A stretch of 64,000 nucleotides of DNA from Phellopilus nigrolimitatus. Taxonomy: Eukaryota > Basidiomycota > Agaricomycetes > Hymenochaetales > Hymenochaetaceae. The stretch spans positions 248,001-312,000 of the forward strand of contig JAJOHG010000027.1 of assembly GCA_021029095.1 (NCBI GenBank), given 5' to 3'. Position numbers and translations under genes: made by a program. Of this stretch, positions 31,488 through 40,246 are shown piece by piece (the stretch's first letter is position 1; each line of letters starts with the position of its first letter). The notes under the pieces are model-generated. The model made no database searches. It had not been told where the DNA came from and saw only the letters and a list, made by a program, of their open reading frames with translations.

Positions 31488-32135
31488 ATGGGAGTTTTTC
31501 TATCTAAACTCAAGACTGTTTGGGAAAAACCGGAATGGCTCGCCCCAAAGTCTGCCTTTCTCGTCTTCGGCGCCAAGATATCAGGGGATATCCACAGCAA
31601 CAGGACAATATGGTTAGGGCAGACCGATGCTACCAGCAGGTGCCGTTTCTTCGAGTGTGACCGAGGGAAAAACTTCTTTCAATATGTCGGGTTTTCCGGG
31701 AGAGACGCGGCCGTGGACAAGCTGTGCACCCTCGAAATTTTCCAGATGCACCGTGCCATCAGGCTCAACAAGGCCACACCCGCAGAAGACGGGCCGGACG
31801 CACGCGCGCAGAGTACACGCACTGAAGATGGGAACGGTGCAGCCTTGGATAGATGGGACACGCTGAACAACATGTTCAAAGGCAAGCAGCTCTCCTGCGA
31901 CATCGACCGCACCGCATCCATTGCATGGCTCGCGGCATTGCTCCGCGAGCCACTGATCGCCTGCGACCTGGACCTGGGCCTGGATCTGGACCTGGAGGAC
32001 CCCCAGGAGGCAGAGTCGGTCGCACGCGCAATTTATGACCACGGGAACGCGCCAGAGACCAAGCAGCACGTCTTCACGCTGTCGGAGGTGGTGAGGGCCA
32101 GCCGCGGGGAGGAAGTCGGGCGTAGCGCCGCGTGA
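31488..32135 (+). CDS. Family F protein, copy 4 (unrecognised)
   Basis: 215 residues. It shares KSAFLVFGAKISGD, NRTIWLGQTDA, CRFFECDR, DAAVDKL, MHRAIRLNK and, near the end, SVARAIYDHGNAPET followed by TLSEVV. The centre is longer than in copy 3 and carries a repeated Asp-Leu run (DLDLGLDLDLEDP). This copy lacks the leader-intron 3' end and the ATG used by copies 1-3. Translation most likely begins at ATG 31488, inside sequence that matches the intron of the other copies, adding an N-terminus MGVFLSKLKTVWEKPEW. A poly-T tract follows the stop at about 32144-32166. Confidence 0.68.
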   Translation: MGVFLSKLKTVWEKPEWLAPKSAFLVFGAKISGDIHSNRTIWLGQTDATSRCRFFECDRGKNFFQYVGFSGRDAAVDKLCTLEIFQMHRAIRLNKATPAEDGPDARAQSTRTEDGNGAALDRWDTLNNMFKGKQLSCDIDRTASIAWLAALLREPLIACDLDLGLDLDLEDPQEAESVARAIYDHGNAPETKQHVFTLSEVVRASRGEEVGRSAA

Positions 32136-33184
32136 CCGGTCTGCTTTTTTTTTTTTTTTTTTTTTTAATTGATAGACTGTGCGCCCACCTGTTTGCAGTA
32201 GTTGAGCCCAATTACAGCTGATTGCAAAACATAAAGGCGATTTGCGAGGCTCGAGCCGACGTTGACTGAATGCATTTGAAGGGTATGCATGGCACGCAGC
32301 GATCACCTCGCGTCAGGCTGATCCGGCACGTGGTGTGTCTTTTCTTTCTCGTGCTCGGCATCGAGACCTCGATCAACAGTTTATCTCTTGAAGCTCAATA
32401 CCTCTGTGTGTGCTCTCTCAAGTCCTCGTCTCGTCTTCAAGCTTTCGACTAATTGCGCCTTCAACAATTATGTGTCCTCGTTTTGTGTCCGACACTCTCA
32501 GATTCGAGTCTTCGGCCGAACAGTGCGACTCACGGTACAGTAAAATCCTCGGAAGTCATGCCACTTCTCGAGATGTGCTCAGCAGAAGGCGAGTGCCAGT
32601 GCGTCGATATGCGGAAATCGCCTTCGAACATTTACTCGGGTCTACGGGTGTTCTCTTGACGGATGAGGCTGTTGAGAAGTACTACCGCGGGAATAATTAC
32701 TGCAAATCATCCAAAATCCAGACAGGTGACTGTGGGTTTCAAAGGAGAAATTCTTCGGGCGGCGCTGACTGATGTATTAGACAGGTGGGTGGCGGCGGCG
32801 CCCGACGCGGGGCAATCAGCGCGCGCGCGACACTCCTGCCTAAAAGAAGTTAGGAAGGGCGCAGATGACGCCGATCCCGGCCTCGTCTTGGGCTCGATCG
32901 GCCCCCTTTTAGGAAATCGGTGCAGCGCATCTCTCCACATATTGCGTCGGGACTAACTTCTGTGTTTTCTCTGACAGCTCGATGGGCTGAAAGAGGTTTG
33001 GAGCGTCGCCCGAGGAGGCCGCCCATCGGTTTGTGTCTCTCCTTGGTCACCCCTCGCCCGGGCACGCCGGCCGTTGGAGTGCCATATTCTCCTATAAATT
33101 TCCTTCAATTCTGCAACTTTTATTTTCCCCCAGTGTTCTGCACTGCTTCGTTCCCCGTTACATTCCCCGCCTCCGCCCTCCATC
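32136..33184. other. Intergenic and upstream region of Rds1-like copy A
   Basis: After a poly-T tract no gene is seen. From about 32500 the DNA is homologous to 34.35-34.9 kb, in front of copy B. Shared landmarks are TTCGGCCGAACAGTGC, GTTCTCTTGACGGATG, GTTGAGAAGTACC or GTTGAGAAGTACTAC, GTGGGTTTCAAAGGAGAA and CCTATAAATT (TATA-like, about 33092). Confidence 0.6.
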
Positions 33185-34155
33185 ATGAAGTCCTCCGCCC
33201 TCGTCGCTCCTTTCATCCTCCTCGGCATCGGCTCCGTCAGCAGCACGCCCCTTGGGAAGCGTGCAGATATCCCGACGCAGACGCAGATCCTGCAGTACGC
33301 GCTCACGCTCGAGCACCTCGAAACCGCCTTTTACTCCGGCGCGCTCGCCAAGTTCGACGCCGGCGCGTTCGCGAGCGCCGGCTTCGCGCCCTGGGTGCGC
33401 GGGCGCTTCGCGCAGATCGGCCAGCACGAGGCCGCGCACGTCGCCTTCCTCACAAGCGCGCTCGGGAGCGACGCCGTCGCAGCCTGCACATACAACTTGT
33501 GCGCCCTCGAATCCCTTTCCTAATAGCCTAATCTCGCACCCGTCGCTGACAGCACCGCAGCTCGTACACCGACCCGCAGTCGTTCGCCGCGCTGTCGCAG
33601 GTCCTCGAGGGCGTCGGCACCGCCGCGTACCTCGGCGCCGCGCAGTTCCTCCCTTCTCCATCCGTCCTCACCGCCGCCGGCGCCATCCTCACCACCGAGG
33701 CGCGCCACGACGCGTGGGTCGCGTCCGCCGTGCTCGGGGGCACGCCCTGGTCGGGCGCGCTCGACACCCCGCTCGACCAGAACCAGGTGTTCACGCTCGC
33801 CGCGTCCTTCATCACATCGTGCCCGTCCGCGAACCCCGCGCTGCCCTTCACGGCGTTCCCCGCGCTCACGATCGTCGCGGCGGGCGGCGGCGCGCCCGCC
33901 GCGCCCGGCAAGTCCGCCCAGGTCGCGTTTAAGGACAGCGGGAGCGGCGGCGACCGCTACGTCGCGTTTATGTCGGGCCTCAGCACGACGTTCGCCAAGA
34001 TCGACGGGAACAAGCAGGTGACGATCCCGGCGGGCCTGCAGGGCACGGTGTACGCTGTTGTGACCAGCAGCGGCTCGAACGCGACGGACGCGTCGACGCT
34101 CGCCGGTCCTGCCATTTTGTCTTTCCCCTTCCCCGCCAGTGCCTCGAACCCTTAG
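33185..34155 (+). CDS. Rds1-like secreted ferritin-like protein, copy A
   Basis: Two exons, 33185-33498 and 33561-34155, giving about 302 residues. A signal peptide (MKSSALVAPFILLGIGSVSS) is followed by a GKR dibasic site, a probable Kex2 cut. The ferritin-like domain follows: ILQYALTLEHLETAFYSGAL, GQHEAAHVAFLTSAL, then SFAALSQVLEGVGTAAYLGA and TTEARHDAWV. The E-x-x-H-like pairs (LEHLE, HEAAH, EARHDAW) sit on predicted helices as in the family. Members such as S. pombe Rds1 respond to stress or starvation; biochemical function is not established. A beta-like C-terminal part ends AILSFPFPASASNP. It is the first of three tandem copies. Confidence 0.88.
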
Positions 34156-34896
34156 TGTAGCTGAGTTTTTATTCGTTTTTTATTATTTGTGTTTGCGTCT
34201 GACTCGTTAGTCTTACCGTTATGCTCTCCTCTAGTTACTTTGTCTCTCGTATAACGCCTGCAGATACTTTCGAAATGTTTTATCAGTCAGAAAACAAAAG
34301 CGGTCGGTGGATGCCAAAAAAGCAATAAGAGCCTCCATACGTTCTCAGGAGCAAGCCTTCGGCCGAACAGTGCTACGCTAGCCCCTTATCGAGTTGTGCT
34401 TAGCAAGAATATGAGGTGGCACATGTACTCGCTTTACTGGTATTCTCTTGACGGATGTTCTTGAAACTCTGAAACTCCCGTACGAGCATGGAGGTTGTTG
34501 AGAAGTACCACAGAAATCAATGTTGTAAATATTCGACTCGGGTGAGCTTCATCCTATATCCAGGCGGGTAGCCGTGGGTTTCAAAGGAGAACTTGTTCGG
34601 GCGGCGCTAATACATTTAGTCAGATGGATGGTGGGGGCAACTTGAATATGATCGGCGTGCGCTCTGTGGCTTCATTTTAGGAGCCACTCCTGCCTAAGGA
34701 GGGCGCCGATCCGTCTTGGGAAGAGCGTCGACCGAGGTGGCCGCCATCGGTTTGTCACCTTTGTCACCCCGTCCGAACAGGCTGGCTATTAGTGTACATA
34801 TTCTCCTATAAATTGTTTTCAGTTCTACACTTTATGTTCCCAGTGTTCTGCACTTTTAATTCCTTCCTTCCTTCCCGTACATTCCCCGTCTCCATA
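34156..34896. other. Spacer and promoter of Rds1-like copy B
   Basis: About 740 bp, homologous to the upstream region of copy A. It includes the TTCGGCCGAA palindrome at 34358-34367 and CCTATAAATTG at about 34805. No gene. Confidence 0.6.
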
Positions 34897-35841
34897 ATGA
34901 AGTCGTCCGCCCTCGTCGCTCCTTTTATCCTCCTGGGCATCAGCTCCGTTAGCGGCACGCCCCTTGGGACGCGTGCCGACACCCCGACGCAGACGCAGAT
35001 CCTGCAGTACGCGCTCACGCTCGAGCACCTCGAAAACGCCTTTTACTCCGGCGCCCTCGCCGAGTTCGATGAAGCCGCATTCGAGAGTGCCGGCTTCAAG
35101 ACCTGGGTGCGCGGCAGCTTCGCGCAGATCGGCCAGCACGAGGCCGCGCACGTCGCCTTCCTCACAAGCGCGCTCGGACGCGACGCCGTCGCACCCTGCA
35201 CGTACAACTTGTGCGCCCCCGAGCAAGCTCACTCTCGTTTTCGGCCTCGCTGACGGCGTTTCAGCTCGTACACCGACCCGCCGTCGTTCGCCGCGCTGTC
35301 GCAGGTCCTCGAGGGCGTCGGCACCGCCGCGTACCTCGGCGCCGCGCAGTTCCTCCCCTCCCCGGCCGTCCTCACCGCCGCCGGCGCCATCCTCACCACC
35401 GAGGCGCGCCACGACGCGTGGGTCGCGTCCGCCGTGCTCGGGGGCACGCCCTGGTCGGGCGCGCTCGACACCCCGCTCGACCAGAACCAGGTGTTCACGC
35501 TCGCCGCGTCCTTCATCACGGCCTGCCCGTCCTCGAACCCCGCGCTGCCCTTCACGGCGTTCCCCGCGCTCGCCGTCGCGGCGGACGGCGGCGCGCCCGC
35601 GGCGCCCGGCAAGTCTGCCCAGGTCGCGTTTGAGGACAGCGGGAGCGGCGATCGCTACCTCGCGTTTATGTCGGGGCTTGACACGACGTTCGCCAAGATC
35701 GACGGGAACAAGCAGGTGACGATTCCGGAGGGCCTGCAGGGCACCGTATATGCTGTAGTGACCAGCAGCAACCAAGCCGTGACAGACGCGTCGACAATCG
35801 CCGGTCCTGCCATTTTGTCTTTCCCCCTCACGAGCCCTTAG
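34897..35841 (+). CDS. Rds1-like secreted ferritin-like protein, copy B
   Basis: Two exons, 34897-35210 and 35265-35841; about 296 residues. The first exon is 314 nt, the same as copies A and C, and the intron sits at the same codon. The protein is nearly identical to copy A in the second exon and differs in loops such as EFDEAAFESAGFKTWVRGSF. The signal peptide is followed by a TR site instead of KR before ADTPTQTQ, which may weaken Kex2 cutting. The C-terminus is shortened (AILSFPLTSP). It appears intact. Confidence 0.87.
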
Positions 35842-37248
35842 TGTACCGAGCTTTCATTTTTTTTTTTTTAATTTGCATCGGACTCGTTAGCCTTACCTTT
35901 AGGATCTCCTCTAGTTACTTCACATCTCGTAAAACGTCTGCAGATACTTTCGAGAATTTTATCAGTCAGAAAAAAAGCGCTCGGCGGATGTCTTTAGAGG
36001 TGGATTTAATAAGTTACGCGGGAGGTGGCGCCAAAAAGTGTTGGCGCACCCCCCCAAAGGAAAGTAATTCGCACCCGCCATCCTGGGCACTTTTTGCTCC
36101 TAGTTTTCTTCGTATATACAGCATACTTGCTTGCTATATGCCTAACACAACTGTTCTGGAGCTCAAGCTCTTTTTGTGGATGTATTAAGCGCGCGCAACT
36201 AGACGCGACAGCGTGGCGCGTGCGGCTCGCAGGCGGATGTGAATAAACTTCCCTTTTTGGGTGCGCCAACACTTTTGGCGCCATTGTCTGCAGCTCTGAC
36301 TAGTTATCACGAAGTACAAGCTCATCGTGCTCTTACATACAGACGACCTACTTCACACCTGGTCTACCGCACTGTCTTGAGCCGACTCTTTCCAGGACTG
36401 CTCAGAGCTCTCTGCGGCGTTAGATGGCGCTCTCACTTGATGTCAGCAAGTGTGTCGATGCTTTGGCATCACCGTGCTGGTCTCCTCCGATGAAGGACTC
36501 CCCGAGGCAATTGCTTTCGCGGCGGTAAACGAGATCTTTCTCCTATACCTATTCTGGACGACAATACGGGGATCAGGAAAAGGCGTAGCCATCGGCAGGG
36601 ACATTTTCATTTCTCTGCTCTTAGGCTGTCCCTCGGGCTGAGTGTCAAGGTGATGTGCATGTGTACCGCAACGTCGTATGAAATACGTGCCGTACCCTGT
36701 CTTGACTCTAAAACCCGCAATACGACACTTTTTGTACGTTTGTATTCGTATACGGTACGCTGCAGAGCCCTACCCCGCCGCTTCAGCGCTACTGGAGGTA
36801 ATTCATCGTTTTTTTTCGTTTTTATCACAAGTTGGCTGCGCAGGCTGAGGTGCAATAACTCGGCGGCATTACTCCGCTTTGACGAGGCTACATCCTCTCT
36901 TAGGCAATAAGGCGATTTAGCTTAGGGTGACTTACCGTTAGCGGGGTGAGCGAAAATGCCATTCGAATGCGAGGAGGTACTCTTTTCGAAATAGACACCG
37001 TCTTTAAGGAGTCGAGAATGTGGCTGACTTGGGCCTCGACCGTAGTCTCTGAAAACTCAAGGGCAGACAGATGCTGGCAGATGCTGGCAGAGGCGGGCAG
37101 AAGTTGGAGAGGCTGGCATACCGCCAGCCACCGAGTCGCAAACTGATATAAACTTCCGTCAACTCTGCGTTTTCATTCCCCAGTGTTCCACATTTCCTTA
37201 GCGTTCACATTCCTACTCCCCACTCTCCCTCAAACCCTCCTTTCCATC
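35842..37248. other. Spacer and promoter of Rds1-like copy C
   Basis: About 1.4 kb with a MITE-like element at 36026-36283 and otherwise no gene. The start of the spacer resembles the 3' flank of copy A (GTAAAACGTCTGCAGATACTTTCGA type run). A TATA-like GATATAAAC lies at about 37146. The repeated AGATGCTGGC unit is at about 37070-37090. Confidence 0.55.
36026..36283. mobile_element. MITE-like element with long terminal inverted repeats
   Basis: About 258 bp. The left end reads TGGCGCCAAAAAGTGTTGGC and continues GCACC, then a C/A stretch, AAAGTAATTCGCACCCGCC. The right end reversed reads TGGCGCCAAAAGTGTTGGCG, CACCC, AAGTTTATTCACATCCGCC. The inverted repeats are about 60 bp with mismatches. The centre has no coding capacity. 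No clear target-site duplication was seen directly outside the ends. It is probably a non-autonomous DNA transposon; the superfamily is not assignable. Confidence 0.75.
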
Positions 37249-38219
37249 ATGAAGTCTTTCACCCTAGTCGCTCCTTTCATCCTCCTCTGCATCACCTCCG
37301 CCCGCGGCACGCCCCTCGGGAAGCGTGCCGATATCCCGACGCAGACGCAGATCCTGCAGTACGCACTCACGCTCGAGCACCTCGAGAGCACCTTCTACTC
37401 CGAGTACCTCGCCAAGTTCGACGAACCCGCGTTCGAGAACGCCGGCTTCGAGCCCTGGGTGCGCGGCCGCTTCAAGCAGATCGCCCAGCACGAGGCCGCG
37501 CACGTCGGCCTCCTCACAGACGCGCTTGGGAAAGACGCCGTCGCAGCCTGCACGTACAGCTTGTAAGCCGCTGAGCACACTTATCTTATATTCCACCTTA
37601 TTGACAACGCCGCAGCCCGGCCACGGACCCGAAGTCGTTCGTCATGCTGTCGCAAATCCTCGAGGGCGTCGGCACCTCTGCGTACCTCGGCGGCGCGCAG
37701 TACCTCAGCGCCGCGCAGTCCCTCCCCTCCCCGTCCGTCCTGACTACTGCCGGCTCCATCCTCGCCACCGAGGCCCGCCACGCCGCGTGGGTCGCATCCT
37801 CCGCGAGCGGGGGCACGCCCTGGTCGGGACCGTTCGAAACCCCGCTCGACCAGAACCAGGTGTACACGCTCGCTGCGTCCTTCATCACGTCTTGCCCGTC
37901 CTCGAACCCCACGCTGCCCTTCACGGCGTTCCCCGCGCTCACCGTCGCGGAGAATGGCACCCCCGTCGCTCCTGGCAAGTCCGCCAAGGTCGCGTACACG
38001 GACAACGGGAGCGGCGACCGCTACCTCGCCTTTATGTCGGGGCTCAACACGAAGTATGCCAAGATTGACGGGAACCAGCAAGTGACGATCCCTGCGGGCC
38101 TGCAGGGCACCGTGTACGCTGTTGTGACCAGCAGCAACCAAGCCGTGATGGACGCGTCGACGATCGCCGGTCCTGCCATTTTGTCTTTCCCCTTCCCCGC
38201 CAGTGCCTCAAACCCTTAG
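37249..38219 (+). CDS. Rds1-like secreted ferritin-like protein, copy C
   Basis: Two exons, 37249-37562 and 37616-38219; about 305 residues. The intron position is the same as in copies A and B. A signal peptide (MKSFTLVAPFILLCITSARG) is followed by GKR. The helices carry ILQYALTLEHLESTFYSEYL, AQHEAAHVGLLTDAL, MLSQILEGVGTSAYLGGAQY and ATEARHAAWV. It has a short insertion after YLGGAQY (LSAAQ) not seen in A or B, and is the most diverged of the three. It keeps the C-terminal AILSFPFPASASNP of copy A. Confidence 0.87.
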
Positions 38220-38538
38220 TGCACCGAGCTTTCATCATTTTCGTCTATGCCATGTACTCGTCAGCACTGTGACTGTGCTCGCTGCTAGGAACCTTGTCTC
38301 TCGTGAAATGTCTGCAGATACCTTCGAAATTGTATCAGTCAAGAAAAGTGTTGGCGAATGCCATCCCCATTGCGCGTGAAAACGCGTCTCGTCACTGCCG
38401 TCACAGTCACATTCTAAGATTTTATCAAATGAGATTTGTAGCAATAGATCGTCAAAGGAGACAAGAGTGACTACAGTCGTGGTTTTGCGCATGCCCTAGA
38501 ATGCGAATCATTTGATTGCATTCGCTATTTTCATAACA

Positions 38539-40246
38539 TTACACAGCGTCTGCTACCAGGCGCTCGGGATACTCAATGTACGCTCTCCAACATTCCACAA
38601 ACGCTGCGAGCTCTGCACCCTCCACGACGCGATGGTCCGCACTCCAGCTCACACCGACCTGCAGCCTCCTCTCTCCATGGCGTTCCTCGTCACGCACCCA
38701 CCGCGCGCGCCCAATCGCAACGATCGCCACGCCGCCGCCGGGCACCAGCACGGGGTGCGCAAACTCCCCGCGCCCGAGCGCGCCGACGTTCGAGAGCGTG
38801 AGCGTCCCGCCCGCGCGCGGCATCTCCGCGGGGCCGAGCCCACTGGGCGTGCGCCGCCCGAGCGCGGACACGTGCGCGAGCCGCGCGGCGAGCGCGTAGA
38901 CCGAGTGCGTGTCGACGCGCTGCAGTGTGGGCGTGTACAGGCCCGTCGGCGTCGAGAGCGCGATGCTGATGTCTGCGTGCGGGCGGACGGTGAGCGTTGG
39001 CTTTTGTGAAGCGGAGCTTTCGGGCGAGGGGGTGATGGAGGAGCGGAAGAGGGGCCAATCGGTCATTGCTCGGGAGAGCGTCTTTAGGAGGAAGGGGAGG
39101 TACGTTAAGCGGGAGTACTTTGCTGTAGGCGGGACGTCTGGAGGCGAGGGTGCCGGGTGGATGGCGGAGGGATTGACGGACATTGGTTTGTCTTCTGGAG
39201 GGTTCAGAAGATAATGCGGAGGGATATGTGTGTTGAGAAGCGGTAACATGTTGTGCAAGTTCGTTAAATCTAGGTATGTCGAGTACCTGCTGAAAGTATT
39301 AATATCAATCAAAATTACATTTGATACTTCGTCCTTACCCGAAATGCGGGATTTCAAGACTCTGGCGAAGGAAAATTACATCACGATTTAGTCGGTCAAG
39401 AGAGGAGGCAGCACAATAACATACCTTTGCCATTGCCTTCCACATAGCATGCCTTGTTCGGCCCAGTTCCACTACCACGTCGTTCTCCGGTGCCATTTGA
39501 CTCGGAGACGAACTAGATGAGGCAGATCCGGAAGAGGCGCGCGACAAATAACTCTCCACATCCTTCTTCCCAATTCTTCCGCCTTTACCAGAGCCCGGTG
39601 CAAGAAGCGACAAGTCCACGCCGCTCTGCTTCGCAAAGTGACGCACGGACGGGAGAGCGAGTACGTTTGATCCGTCAACCTTTAGTCGTTCAGCCTGAGC
39701 GCGGGGATCGAGAGGATGCAGACGACGTTCCGGTACCTCTTTGACTATCCCCTCTTGAGGTTCGAGTTCTTCGTACTTGCTTTCCGTCGGAGCCGGCTCG
39801 CTCTTTTGCAGAGGTAGTTGATCTGAATAGCCCTCGCCGGCGTCCTCGGAAGACTCGTCTTCCACTTCGATTAGACAGAGGTTCGACCCGACCTTCGCGA
39901 CCTCTCCTTCTTTCACGAGCAGCTCCGTCACGACGCCTTCAAACGGACTGGTGATCTCCACGCTCGCCTTGTCGCTCTGGACCTCGCAGAGAGGGTCAAA
40001 TACCTGTACAGCGCTCGACGGCTTCACGCTCCTGCACGACACATAAGCAACAGCCTCTGCAACAAACGACATGTTTACGCACCATTTGATGACCTCGCAT
40101 TCCGTGATTCCTTCGCCAATGTCCGCGAGCTTGAACGGCTGCACGAGCTTGCGCGCCGCCCACGCCGACGAGCGGTGGAGATGTCGAGCGAGAACCGGGC
40201 GCCGCAGCAGAAGCCGTCGCAAAGGGCGGACGACGAAGGCTGACAT
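38539..40246 (-). CDS. Branched-chain 2-oxoacid dehydrogenase E2 (dihydrolipoyl transacylase)
   Basis: Four exons on the minus strand: 40246-40083, 40031-39425, 39361-39339 (23 nt) and 39286-38539; about 513 residues. A basic N-terminus (VRPLRRLLLRRPVLARHLHR) suits mitochondrial import. The lipoyl domain has LADIGEGITECEVIKW and FDPLCEVQSDKASVEIT, with the lipoylated Lys in SDKAS. An acidic linker follows. The peripheral-subunit-binding domain is LALPSVRHFAKQSGVDLSLL with GKGGRIGKKDVESYL. The transacylase domain ends with SNVGALGRGEF, GGGVAIVAIG and SWSADHRVVEGAELAAF. The complex degrades Leu, Ile and Val; IKWSVKPSSAV and FDPLCEVQSDKA favour the branched-chain type over pyruvate or 2-oxoglutarate E2. 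The catalytic motif has E where D is usual. Confidence 0.9.

Noticed and set aside
31530..31545. ATG at the ancestral-looking position of family F copy 4
   Set aside because: The ATG inside GAATGGCTCGCC is out of frame with the conserved protein; the in-frame ATG at 31488 was used.
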